Assembly (NCBI RefSeq): GCF_021513235.1
Contig: NZ_CP090976.1
Coordinates: 2,790,001 to 2,854,000, forward strand
DNA: 64,000 nt
Source: Kaistella sp. 97-N-M2
Lineage (GTDB): Bacteria > Bacteroidota > Bacteroidia > Flavobacteriales > Weeksellaceae
Direction: 5' to 3'
Shown: in pieces, positions 38,414 through 46,634 of the stretch
Numbering within the stretch: the first letter of the stretch is position 1
How the letters are laid out: each line of letters begins with the position of its first letter
Notes under the pieces: model-generated
What the model saw: the letters and a program-made list of their open reading frames with translations, nothing else
Databases searched by the model: none
Told to the model about the DNA's origin: nothing
Program-made: the position numbers and the translations under genes

Positions 38414-39241
38414 ATGAAAGAGATCAAAGTGGCCCTGCTCGACATGAATAATCATCATGTAAACCAAGGGATGCGCAATATAAAAGAAATTTCCGAGGCC
38501 TTCAAGGAGAACGCAGATGAAGCCGTTTCTATTGAAGTTTTCGATGTGAGATACAAAAACGAAATACCGGTTGTAAGCGGTTTCGATATTTTTATTTCTT
38601 CGGGAGGTCCGGGAAATCCGCACAAAGAAGGTTACGAATGGGAAGAAAAATACGCAGCATTTTTAAATGAAATTTGGGAGCACAACAAAACGCACGATAA
38701 CAAGAAGTTTCTTTTTTTAATTTGCCATTCCTTTCAGGTGGCCAGCATTCATTGGGGTTTGGGAAATATCTGCAAACGTAAATCCTACTCTTTCGGCGTA
38801 ATGCCGATACATAAAACCCGGGAAGGCAGTAAAGATTTTTTACTGCAGAATTTGCCGCTACCCTTCTACGCGGTAGATTCCAGAGGTTATCAGTTTATTG
38901 AGGCAGACAATGCCCGCCTGAAAGAAATGGGCATGAGAATAATGGCATTGGAAAAAGTTCGTCCACATATCCATCTGGAGCGCGCGGTGATGGCGATTCG
39001 GTTCTCCAACGAAATTTTTGGCACCCAGTTTCATCCGGAAGCAGATCCAAAAGGAATGCTCGAGAATTTAAAGGACGATAAAAACCGCGAGGCTATGATT
39101 GAAAACTATGGTCTGGAAAAATACCTGCAAACCGTGGACAGAATGGATGATCCGGAAAAAATTATCCTCACGCAGGCACAAATTCTGCCGCGCTTTTTGC
39201 AGCACGCCGCCAAAGAGGTTTTGAAGTGTGAACTGGCCTGA
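38414..39241 (+). CDS. Class I glutamine amidotransferase (GMP-synthase-like)
   Basis: 275 aa. The class I triad is visible: Cys in FLICHSFQVA (the nucleophile elbow, with HSF in place of the common GHQ) and His in GTQFHPEAD with Glu two residues later. It has no synthetase domain, so it would release ammonia from glutamine for another enzyme, or hydrolyse a gamma-glutamyl amide. Its place in the ligase cluster suggests it amidates an intermediate or edits a gamma-glutamyl product. The C-terminal 60 residues are an extra helical extension. Confidence 0.85.
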   Translation: MKEIKVALLDMNNHHVNQGMRNIKEISEAFKENADEAVSIEVFDVRYKNEIPVVSGFDIFISSGGPGNPHKEGYEWEEKYAAFLNEIWEHNKTHDNKKFLFLICHSFQVASIHWGLGNICKRKSYSFGVMPIHKTREGSKDFLLQNLPLPFYAVDSRGYQFIEADNARLKEMGMRIMALEKVRPHIHLERAVMAIRFSNEIFGTQFHPEADPKGMLENLKDDKNREAMIENYGLEKYLQTVDRMDDPEKIILTQAQILPRFLQHAAKEVLKCELA

Positions 39242-39329
39242 GACAAAGTAATGCGTTATTTGTAAATTCCCCTGTTTAACGTAAGCGTCTTCATTAATCA
39301 TTTTTGAATAAACCACTAAGAAAAAGACT

Positions 39330-40511
39330 ATGATTCCAAAATACAGAGACCAGTTTAACGCAGAATTTACACCGGAAAAATACACTGCGCTGCTGGAAAA
39401 GCTTAAGGAAAAAGGCGGAATTTATCCGCAGTTTCGCGTCTCCGAAAGTCCCATTTTTTTGACCGCAAACTTTAAAGCCAAACTGAATGACGCGTGTGAA
39501 AGCATCATTTCCCAAATCAAAGACATGTCGCCGGAAGAATTGAATAAGGCCATTCCCGCAGATGCCAATGTGCCAGGTGATACGCTGCAGCCGCACTTTT
39601 TCACCATTGATTTCGGCATCTGCGAAAACGACTCCGGCGAAGTGGTACCGCAGCTCATCGAACTGCAGTCCTTCCCTACCTTGTACGCGTTCCAGAAAGA
39701 ACTGCAAAATTCTGTGGTCGAAATTTATCCGTTTATTGAGCCTTTGCAATCTTCACGAGGCGACGACGAATATTATGCGGAATTAAAAAATCTTATTGTA
39801 GGCGACGAAAATCCCGAAAATGTGGTTCTGCTCGAAGTTTATCCGGATCAGCAAAAAACGAATATCGACTTTTATCTGACGGAGAAAAAGCTCGGTATTA
39901 AAACGGTGTGCCTGACGAAAGTAAAAAAGGAAGGCCGAAAACTTTTTTACGAGAACGCGGGAAATTTAATTCAAATCAAAAGAATTTACAACCGCGTGAT
40001 TTTCGACGAAATTAACAAGATTCCAAATCTGAAAGTTGATTTTGATTTCCGCGAAGATTTAGACGTTAAATGGATTACGCATCCGAATTGGTTTTTCAAG
40101 ATCTCCAAATATATTTTACCAAAACTCCACCACCCTTACGTGCCGAAAAGTTATTTTTTAAATGATTTTCCCGCGGAGGAACATTTGGAAGATTTTGTGC
40201 TGAAACCCTTGTTTTCTTTTGCCGGCAGCGGCGTTAATCTCAATCCCACGCCACAGGATTTAGAAAAAATTGAAGACCGCGAAAATTATATTCTACAGCG
40301 GAAAGTGAAATATGCTCCGCTTTTTAGAGACCCAAACGGCGACTATTCGAAGGCCGAAATCCGTTTGCTCTATATTTGGAAAGAAAACGATGCGCGCCCG
40401 AAACTGATGGAGCATTTGGTAAGAATGACAAAAGCCGATATGGTGAACGTTGATTTCAATAAAAAAAATGCCATCTGGATTGGCGGTTCTACGGCGTTTT
40501 TCGAAAGATAA
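39330..40511 (+). CDS. ATP-grasp-like ligase 3, family not recognised
   Basis: 393 aa. The C-terminal half has ATP-grasp features: DFVLKPLFSFAGSGV (Lys plus glycine loop), ENYILQRKVKYAPLF (hinge-like) and AEIRLLYIW. The N-terminal half (about 1-150) contains PQLIELQSFPTLYAF, which recalls the metal-binding strand of glutathionylspermidine-synthetase-like or circularly permuted ATP-grasp enzymes. If so, it is a fourth amide-forming enzyme in the cluster. No signal peptide or TM. It closes the cluster. Confidence 0.65.
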   Translation: MIPKYRDQFNAEFTPEKYTALLEKLKEKGGIYPQFRVSESPIFLTANFKAKLNDACESIISQIKDMSPEELNKAIPADANVPGDTLQPHFFTIDFGICENDSGEVVPQLIELQSFPTLYAFQKELQNSVVEIYPFIEPLQSSRGDDEYYAELKNLIVGDENPENVVLLEVYPDQQKTNIDFYLTEKKLGIKTVCLTKVKKEGRKLFYENAGNLIQIKRIYNRVIFDEINKIPNLKVDFDFREDLDVKWITHPNWFFKISKYILPKLHHPYVPKSYFLNDFPAEEHLEDFVLKPLFSFAGSGVNLNPTPQDLEKIEDRENYILQRKVKYAPLFRDPNGDYSKAEIRLLYIWKENDARPKLMEHLVRMTKADMVNVDFNKKNAIWIGGSTAFFER

Positions 40512-40629
40512 AAATCCTATTTCGCAAATGTCATCTTAATTTTTTTCACTTATCAAAAATAATTACCGGCCATTTCCATTCTGGAAATTCTGATTGCGAT
40601 TTGAAAAACAATTAATGGTAAGCGCAAAT

Positions 40630-40637
40630 TAATTTTG
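40630..40637 (+). promoter_or_regulatory. Predicted -7 box of the flavoprotein gene
   Basis: TAATTTTG matches TAnnTTTG, about 110 bp upstream of the ATG at 40747. Confidence 0.35.
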
Positions 40638-40746
40638 TAATTTTATTTCGCAAATACTTTAGTTCCTTTTAGTATTTCTGGTTCACCGAGATTCCGGGAA
40701 AAACGGCATCGAAATGCATTTGTACTTAAAATAAGTAAGGATTAAA

Positions 40747-41655
40747 ATGAACAATAATACAAATTTTGATGTAATCATCGTTGGCGGCAGTTATGCAGGA
40801 TTGTCTGCAGCCCTGGCTTTAGGACGTTCTTTGCGAAATGTTTTGATCATCGACAATGGAAAACCGTGCAATATTCAAACTCCACACTCCCACAATTTTT
40901 TAACGCAGGACGGCAAAACGCCAAAAGAAATTTCAACGCGTGCCCGGAGAGACATTGAGCAATATGAAACCGTAAAGTTTTACAATGGAACCGCCAAAAT
41001 TGGGGTAAAAACGGAAGACGGTTTTCAAATAATAACGTCTGAAAATGAGCGATTTACAGCAAAAAAATTAATCTTCGCTACCGGAATAAAAGACGAAATG
41101 CCGAACATTAAAGGTTTTGCCGAATGTTGGGGAATTTCTGTTATACATTGTCCCTACTGCCACGGATACGAATATCGCCACCGCAATACCGCAATTATAG
41201 CAAATGGTCCGAAAGCCTTTCACCTTGCCGCAATGGTAAATAACCTCAGCGATAAAGTTACACTTTTGACGAATGGTAAGGCAGATTTTAGTGTCGATGA
41301 ATTAGAAAAATTGGCCAAACGCAATGTAAAAATCATCGAAAAAACCATCCATGAAATTGAACACGAAAACGGACAATTGCAGAATCTGATTTTTGAGGGA
41401 GGAACTAAAATGCCGTTCGACGTCGCCTATGGCGCAGTTCCGTTTACGCAACATTCGGATATTCCAGCGGCGCTGGGTTGCGAACTCGATGATTTTGGAT
41501 ATTTAAAAATTGAAGCTTTTCAAAAAACACGGGTGCCGAATATTTTGGTCTGTGGAGACAATTCGAATATGATGCGTTCTGTGGCCAATGCAGTTTCCAG
41601 TGGAAATATCGCCGGCGCTGTGGCAAATGGAGAATTGGTAAACGAACAATTTTAA
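40747..41655 (+). CDS. Thioredoxin-reductase-like FAD-dependent oxidoreductase
   Basis: 302 aa. FAD-binding GGSYAGLSAALALGRSL at the N-terminus, redox disulfide CPYC in IHCPYCHGYEYR, and the second FAD motif VPNILVCGDNSN near the C-terminus. The NADPH-binding region differs from thioredoxin reductase: IIANGPKAFHLA replaces the usual GGGDSA, and the HRR motif is absent. That pattern is known from dithiol oxidases such as those of epidithiopeptide producers, which use O2 rather than NADPH. Substrate unknown. It follows the amidoligase cluster by 235 bp with its own likely promoter. Confidence 0.85.
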   Translation: MNNNTNFDVIIVGGSYAGLSAALALGRSLRNVLIIDNGKPCNIQTPHSHNFLTQDGKTPKEISTRARRDIEQYETVKFYNGTAKIGVKTEDGFQIITSENERFTAKKLIFATGIKDEMPNIKGFAECWGISVIHCPYCHGYEYRHRNTAIIANGPKAFHLAAMVNNLSDKVTLLTNGKADFSVDELEKLAKRNVKIIEKTIHEIEHENGQLQNLIFEGGTKMPFDVAYGAVPFTQHSDIPAALGCELDDFGYLKIEAFQKTRVPNILVCGDNSNMMRSVANAVSSGNIAGAVANGELVNEQF

Positions 41656-41876
41656 TACTGGATTACAAACACGTACAGATGCAGAAAAGAAAATAGATCT
41701 GAACATCACTAATAAAAATTGATGATTTTTGAACATGTAGAAAGATTTCAACAAAGCATATTTAATGCAAATTTGTAAAAGTTGATGGAAACTCAAAAAC
41801 GATTTACCGAACAAATTATCCAAAATAAGAATATCGCAAGACGTGAAAAACCTAACCTTTTAAATTTGATAGATTT

Positions 41877-42440
41877 ATGGGAAAAGTTATTGCAGCAATT
41901 AACATGACGCTGGACGGCTTTTGCGACCATACCGCGGTCACTCCAGATTCAGAAATACATGATCATTACACCGCGCTTTTACGTGGCGCAGACCTCTTTC
42001 TTTACGGCAGAATAACTTACCAACTCATGGAATTTTGGCGCGATCTTGCCAAAAATCCCTCCGGTGAAAAGTCCATGGATGACTTTGCGGTGGTGATGGA
42101 CAAACTTCCTAAAATTGTTTTTTCCCACACCCTCACGCAGTTCGACTGGAAAAGTGCGCGGTTGGCCACCAAAAATATTGAGGAAGAAATTTTAAACTTA
42201 AAGCAAAAATCTGGTATGAATATTTTTATTGGCAGCCGGAGTTTAATAATGCAGGCCTTAAAACTCAACTTAATTGACGAATTACAACTGATGGTTCATC
42301 CCGTCGTCGCGGGCATTGGTTTGCCGTTATTTAATGATATTAACGAGCCGATAAATTTAACGCTGGTGAAGACAAAAACTTTCAGCAGCGGTGCCGTGCT
42401 GTTTTACTATAATCCCATAAAAACCGGTAAAACGTATTGA
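41877..42440 (+). CDS. Dihydrofolate-reductase-like protein (RibD C-terminal family)
   Basis: 187 aa. KVIAAINMTLDGF at the start, YGRITYQLMEFW in the middle and IGSRSLIMQALKLNLIDELQ with VHPVVAGIGLPLF are the typical path of the RibD-C/DHFR-like family. These small NADPH-binding reductases occur in many copies in soil bacteria; substrates are mostly unknown. It is not the housekeeping DHFR. Single gene among accessory genes on the + strand. Confidence 0.85.
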   Translation: MGKVIAAINMTLDGFCDHTAVTPDSEIHDHYTALLRGADLFLYGRITYQLMEFWRDLAKNPSGEKSMDDFAVVMDKLPKIVFSHTLTQFDWKSARLATKNIEEEILNLKQKSGMNIFIGSRSLIMQALKLNLIDELQLMVHPVVAGIGLPLFNDINEPINLTLVKTKTFSSGAVLFYYNPIKTGKTY

Positions 42441-42523
42441 CTTACAGAGACGCATCAAAACTGTGTCACAATCGTTCTGTTAAATTTTTAAATTAATGGT
42501 GAAAACATTTAAACAAAAGAAGC

Positions 42524-42964
42524 ATGGATGAAATTATTGATAGTTCTGGTGAAAAAGCGCCTACGCCATTTGCGCAGACTTACTTTCACGGAACTAAAGT
42601 GGCCTTAAAAATTGGAGATCATATTAAAGCAGGATTCAGTTCAAATTACGGAAAGAGAAAAAATGCGAAATACATTTTTCTCTCGGCCACCCTCGATGCT
42701 GCAATCTGGGGTGCGGAACTTTCCAGCGGCGAAGGTTCCGGAAGAATTTATTTGGTAGAGCCGACAGGAGAAATCGAAAATGACCCCGATTTAACAGATA
42801 AAAAATTTCCCGGAAATCCTACGCAATCCTATCGCTCGATCCATCCGTTTAAAGTTGTGGGCGAAGTCACGATCTGGCAGGGACATTCAGTTGAAAAGGT
42901 GACAGCGATGAAAGAGGCTCTCAAAAAACTTAATGAAATGGGTATTCAGTCCTTAAACGACTAA
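42524..42964 (+). CDS. arr: Rifampin ADP-ribosyltransferase
   Basis: 146 aa, the normal size of Arr. It transfers ADP-ribose from NAD+ to rifamycins and inactivates them. Family motifs in order: FHGTKVALKIGD, FSSNYGKRKNAKYIFLSATL, DAAIWGAELS, GRIYLVEPTGEIENDPDLTD and KKFPGNPTQSYRS, nearly identical in pattern to characterised Arr enzymes. No mobile element is nearby, so it is probably a resident chromosomal gene. Base use looks like its neighbours. Confidence 0.93.
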   Translation: MDEIIDSSGEKAPTPFAQTYFHGTKVALKIGDHIKAGFSSNYGKRKNAKYIFLSATLDAAIWGAELSSGEGSGRIYLVEPTGEIENDPDLTDKKFPGNPTQSYRSIHPFKVVGEVTIWQGHSVEKVTAMKEALKKLNEMGIQSLND

Positions 42965-43016
42965 ATTAAGTAAGACAAAAATTTTCAGTTTCACAGTTTC
43001 AAAAATAAAGATCATC

Positions 43017-43832
43017 ATGGAACCAAAAACAGCGCACAGTCTTGCTTTTACCAATGGTTACTCCAACGTGAATGGCCTGAAAATGTATTACGAAATTTAC
43101 GGCGACGGAAAACCACTAGTCCTGCTGCACGGTGGCGGCTCTACCATCCAGACTACTTTTGAAAAAGTGATTCCACTGTTGGCTAAAAACCGCAAAATAA
43201 TTGCGGTGGAAGCGAAGGCGCATGGCCGTACGGGCGACCGCGATGCAGCCGTTACCTTTGAACAGGATGCCGACGACGTTGCAGCGCTTCTCAAAAATTT
43301 AAATATTCAGCGGGCTGATTTTTTCGGCTTTAGCAATGGCGGTACCACAACTTTACAGATTGCGCTCCGACATCCAAATTTATCCGACAAAATAATTTTG
43401 GGCTCTGCCCTGGCAAAAAGGAGCGGAGTCCCGAACTGGTTCTGGGATTTTATGTCGAAGGCCAGTCTGGAAAACATGCCCGAACAGTTGCAGGAAGCCT
43501 ACCGCAAGGTTGCCCAAGACCCAAACGCTTTAGTGGTGATGCACAACAAAGATGCAAAAAGGATGGTTAATTTTGAAGATATTCCCGAGGAACAGATTAA
43601 AGCGATAAAATCGCCCACCCTCATCATTAATGGGGATAAAGATGTAGTGACCGTAGAACACGCCTTGGAACTTCACCGACAAATCGCCGGTTCCGACCTG
43701 GCCATCATTCCCGGTGGTCATGGGGAATACATCGGGGAAATTACAACGCTCACGCCGGATTTTAAAGAGACCGATCTTATTGTTCCCCTAATCGAAAAAT
43801 TCCTCGACAAAAAATCTGAAGATCAAACTTGA
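43017..43832 (+). CDS. Alpha/beta hydrolase
   Basis: 271 aa. The fold is clear: VLLHGGGSTIQTTF (oxyanion HGG), nucleophile Ser in GFSNGGTTTL, acid Asp in INGDKDVVT and His in PGGHGEYIGE. The family covers esterases, haloperoxidase-like proteins and C-C hydrolases; substrate unknown. No signal peptide, presumably cytoplasmic. It begins 52 bp after arr and may be co-transcribed. Confidence 0.88.
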   Translation: MEPKTAHSLAFTNGYSNVNGLKMYYEIYGDGKPLVLLHGGGSTIQTTFEKVIPLLAKNRKIIAVEAKAHGRTGDRDAAVTFEQDADDVAALLKNLNIQRADFFGFSNGGTTTLQIALRHPNLSDKIILGSALAKRSGVPNWFWDFMSKASLENMPEQLQEAYRKVAQDPNALVVMHNKDAKRMVNFEDIPEEQIKAIKSPTLIINGDKDVVTVEHALELHRQIAGSDLAIIPGGHGEYIGEITTLTPDFKETDLIVPLIEKFLDKKSEDQT

Positions 43833-44039
43833 TTTTAAATGAATTAAATTTCAAAAATTGCAATATCAGAGTAAACAACACACGATTTTAAAACAAGTTT
43901 TCATGCTTTTTAAAACATTTATTTTGTAATTCAAAAAACAAAAAACTGCGGATCAAGCTGTTATACAATTTTTCAGTATTTTCGCGACGTCTTTTTTCGC
44001 AGTGGTTTAAATTAATGCTCAACTTTAATAGCGAGTGCC

Positions 44040-44660
44040 ATGAAAAGAAATCAGTTCATCGGAGCCCTTCTGCCTCTAAGTGCAGTTCCGGTTTTGGGTT
44101 TTTCAAGAGTTATTTTACCCGCCTTCAGACCTAAAAAAGTCTTTAAAATTTCTTCCGGTGAAGGCAGAATCCACGGATCGATTAAACTGAAAGGCGTCAA
44201 TTCCAACATTCTAGATGTAAAAGTTTCGGGTAAAGATACCGAGGGCGACCTTGCCATTTTCGAGCAGACATCGCTATCTCCAGGTAAAGGAACGCCGTAT
44301 CATGTACATCCGGACCAGGATGAGATTTTTCACGTTACCGATGGGTCCTACCGTTTTAAAGTGGGCGACGACCTATTCGATCTGACGGTAGGTGATTCGA
44401 TATTTCTTCCCCGGGCGGTGCCGCATGCCTGGACCCAAATCTCAGCAAAAGGTAAAATGACCGTAACTGTGCAGCCCGCCGGTAAACTGGAGAATTTTTT
44501 TGTAACGATGGCTGCTTTAGATCACGAACCTACTCCGTCCGAGATTGCTAAAATTTTTTCCGATAATGAAATGCAGGTAGTTGGTCCGTCTCTAAAAAAT
44601 CTGCTGACAATTCTACCTGGCAAATTCCGCAGCGTGCCTCATTTTATTTCTTACGATTGA
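44040..44660 (+). CDS. Exported cupin-domain protein
   Basis: 206 aa. Hydrophobic N-terminus after MKRNQF (a weak resemblance to a Tat signal, with KR rather than RR), so it may be exported. One cupin domain: motif 1 GTPYHVHPDQDEIFHVTDGS with two His and one Glu as likely metal ligands, motif 2 DSIFLPRAVPHAW with the last His. Related proteins include quercetin-dioxygenase-like cupins; the actual reaction is unknown. Single gene. Confidence 0.82.
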   Translation: MKRNQFIGALLPLSAVPVLGFSRVILPAFRPKKVFKISSGEGRIHGSIKLKGVNSNILDVKVSGKDTEGDLAIFEQTSLSPGKGTPYHVHPDQDEIFHVTDGSYRFKVGDDLFDLTVGDSIFLPRAVPHAWTQISAKGKMTVTVQPAGKLENFFVTMAALDHEPTPSEIAKIFSDNEMQVVGPSLKNLLTILPGKFRSVPHFISYD

Positions 44661-44765
44661 TAGAAACTTTGTGAAGAAATTCTGCCATCTTTGCAAAAGC
44701 AAAAAACCGACGATATTTCTTTCTTTATTTTAAATTTTAACCGTCGGAATTAACCATTTTAAATT

Positions 44766-45734
44766 ATGTCCGCAGATAAAAATACGCCCGAAAAAACACG
44801 GCTTCACCTTCGAAATAAAAACCGCGAAAGCTATGACCTGGACGCTTTAAAGGTTGCTGTACCGCAATTGGCAGAACACATTACCCCAAATAAGTACGGT
44901 GCAGAATCGGTCGATTTCGCAAATCCTGTGGCGGTAAAATTGCTGAACAAGGCACTGCTTCATCATTATTACGGCATTAAAAACTGGGATTTCCCTGAAG
45001 AAAATTTATGTCCGCCCATCCCGGGACGAGCAGATTATCTGCATCACATGGCGGACCTTTTAACGCAGAGTAATTTTGGCACTGTTCCGCCCGGAGACCA
45101 AATTACCGGTCTCGACGTTGGAGTTGGCGCAAACTGTATTTATCCGATTATTGGTGTGAGCGAATACGGGTGGAATTTTATCGGGTCCGACATTGAACCT
45201 AAATCGATAGAGTCCGCAATGAAAATTGTGGCCGCAAATCCTTCTCTTCAGGATAAAATTGACCTCCGTTTGCAGGAAAACAGCGAATGGTTTTTCGCCG
45301 GAATTATGAGTGGGGAAGATAAAGTTGATTTCACGATTTGTAATCCGCCCTTCCACTCTTCCACAGAAGATGCGCAGAAAAGTTCCCGAAGGAAAGTAAA
45401 AAATCTCTCCGGGAAAAACACAAAAAGACCGCCGCTTAATTTTGCGGGGATCAGTACAGAACTCGTGTACGAAGGTGGCGAACACACGTTTATTCACAAC
45501 ATGATCAGAGAAAGCAAAGAATTTGCAGAAAACTGTTATTGGTTCTCGACTTTAGTTTCAAAAAAATCCAATCTTAAGGGAGTTTACAGGTCTTTGGATG
45601 AGATGGAAGTCTCTCAGGTGAAAACTATTCCCATCGGTACGGGTAACAAATCCAGCCGCATTGTCGCCTGGTCCTACCTTTCCAAAGAAGCCCAAAAAGA
45701 ATGGCGGGAAGCAAGATGGAAGATTGTAGAGTAA
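44766..45734 (+). CDS. rlmF: 23S rRNA (adenine(1618)-N6)-methyltransferase
   Basis: 322 aa. The N-terminal part (LHLRNKNRESYDLDAL, then FPEENLCPPIPGRADYLHH) and the SAM fold (GLDVGVGANCIYPIIG; catalytic NPPF in TICNPPFHSS) match the RlmF family, which methylates A1618 of 23S rRNA in E. coli. The C-terminal GTGNKSSRIVAWSYL is also conserved. A perfect hairpin terminator follows at 45797-45821. Confidence 0.93.
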   Translation: MSADKNTPEKTRLHLRNKNRESYDLDALKVAVPQLAEHITPNKYGAESVDFANPVAVKLLNKALLHHYYGIKNWDFPEENLCPPIPGRADYLHHMADLLTQSNFGTVPPGDQITGLDVGVGANCIYPIIGVSEYGWNFIGSDIEPKSIESAMKIVAANPSLQDKIDLRLQENSEWFFAGIMSGEDKVDFTICNPPFHSSTEDAQKSSRRKVKNLSGKNTKRPPLNFAGISTELVYEGGEHTFIHNMIRESKEFAENCYWFSTLVSKKSNLKGVYRSLDEMEVSQVKTIPIGTGNKSSRIVAWSYLSKEAQKEWREARWKIVE

Positions 45735-45796
45735 GCCTATAATTTCCCTTAAAATTACCAGTCATTCCCAAACTTTTGGTTTAAAATTAAATCTAG

Positions 45797-45821
45797 AGAT
45801 TCAATAATATTTATTGAATCT
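45797..45821 (+). terminator. Terminator of rlmF
   Basis: AGATTCAATAA (45797-45807) pairs with TTATTGAATCT (45811-45821), with a 3-base loop and a following T-rich run. Confidence 0.75.
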
Positions 45822-45833
45822 TTTATTTTTTAG

Positions 45834-45926
45834 TGGGACGAAGCCCGATTCCAATACAGTTACGGTTTACAACGGCTGGGTCTTGTTAAAGAACAGGTAA
45901 CATTTTGGGATCCGTTTGATTTGTAA
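45834..45926 (+). pseudogene. Possible remnant of a gene 3' end
   Basis: A 30-codon open stretch with no start codon ends in a stop at 45924-45926. Its translation (WDEARFQYSYG ... FWDPFDL) has the composition of a real protein end rather than of random AT-rich intergenic DNA. It begins just after the rlmF terminator and may be what is left of a deleted gene. Family not recognised; could be chance. Confidence 0.25.
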
Positions 45927-45994
45927 ACTTAATCTTCTCACATTCTGCAGACTAATTGTATATTTGATCATATCTAAATCTAAAAATTAACAAA

Positions 45995-46393
45995 ATGAAC
46001 ATTACATTAGAACAGGCTGAAAAAATAATTGCAGCCGCACAAAACAAAGCAAAAGAAATTAATACCAAAATGAATATCGCGGTCGTTGATGCCGGTGCAA
46101 ACCTCGTCGCTTTTGCGCGGATGGACGGTGCATGGCTCGGCTCCTTGGATATTTCCATTAAAAAAGCCAAAACAGCACGTTTTTTCGATATGAACAGCGG
46201 CAGTATTGGCGAACTCTCCCAACCGGGTGGCTCTTTGTACAATATCGAACATTCAAATAACGGCCTTATTACTTTCCCAGGCGGAATTCCGTTAAAGAAC
46301 AGCGATGGTGAAATCATTGGCGCCGTCGGCGTAAGCGGAAGTACGGTTGAAAATGATCATGCCGTTGCCGAAGCAGGTTCAAAATCCCTGTAA
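45995..46393 (+). CDS. GlcG/HbpS-family heme-degrading-like protein
   Basis: 132 aa. The whole protein is one GlcG/HbpS domain: [22 protein letters not shown], then [11 protein letters not shown] and the end [20 protein letters not shown]. The family includes heme-binding sensors and proteins linked to glycolate or cobalamin use; the precise role is mostly unknown. No signal peptide is present. It is a single gene with its own terminator at 46414-46435. Confidence 0.88.
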   Translation: MNITLEQAEKIIAAAQNKAKEINTKMNIAVVDAGANLVAFARMDGAWLGSLDISIKKAKTARFFDMNSGSIGELSQPGGSLYNIEHSNNGLITFPGGIPLKNSDGEIIGAVGVSGSTVENDHAVAEAGSKSL

Positions 46394-46413
46394 AAAAACA
46401 ATTAAAAGCAAAG

Positions 46414-46435
46414 AAGGATAGCGATGGTTATCCTT
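46414..46435 (+). terminator. Terminator of the GlcG-like gene
   Basis: AAGGATA (46414-46420) pairs with TATCCTT (46429-46435), followed by T6. Confidence 0.65.
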
Positions 46436-46591
46436 TTTTGTTTTTATCGACTCTTATTTTTAATGTAGGTAAAAAAAAATTATACACATTCTTAATTGCT
46501 CACAACTAATTTGCTCGACGGTAATTTAGAAGGCGAACAGCCGTGCGGATTTAATTTGTGATTGCCCTGCACGGGTTTTGAACACAAAAAA

Positions 46592-46613
46592 ATCCCAACT
46601 TTTCAGCTGGGAT
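46592..46613 (-). terminator. Terminator of hppA
   Basis: ATCCCA (46592-46597) and TGGGAT (46608-46613) form a stem; the A-run at 46585-46592 gives a U-tract on the minus strand downstream of hppA. Confidence 0.6.
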
Positions 46614-46634
46614 CTTGTATTTTTAAATTACGTT

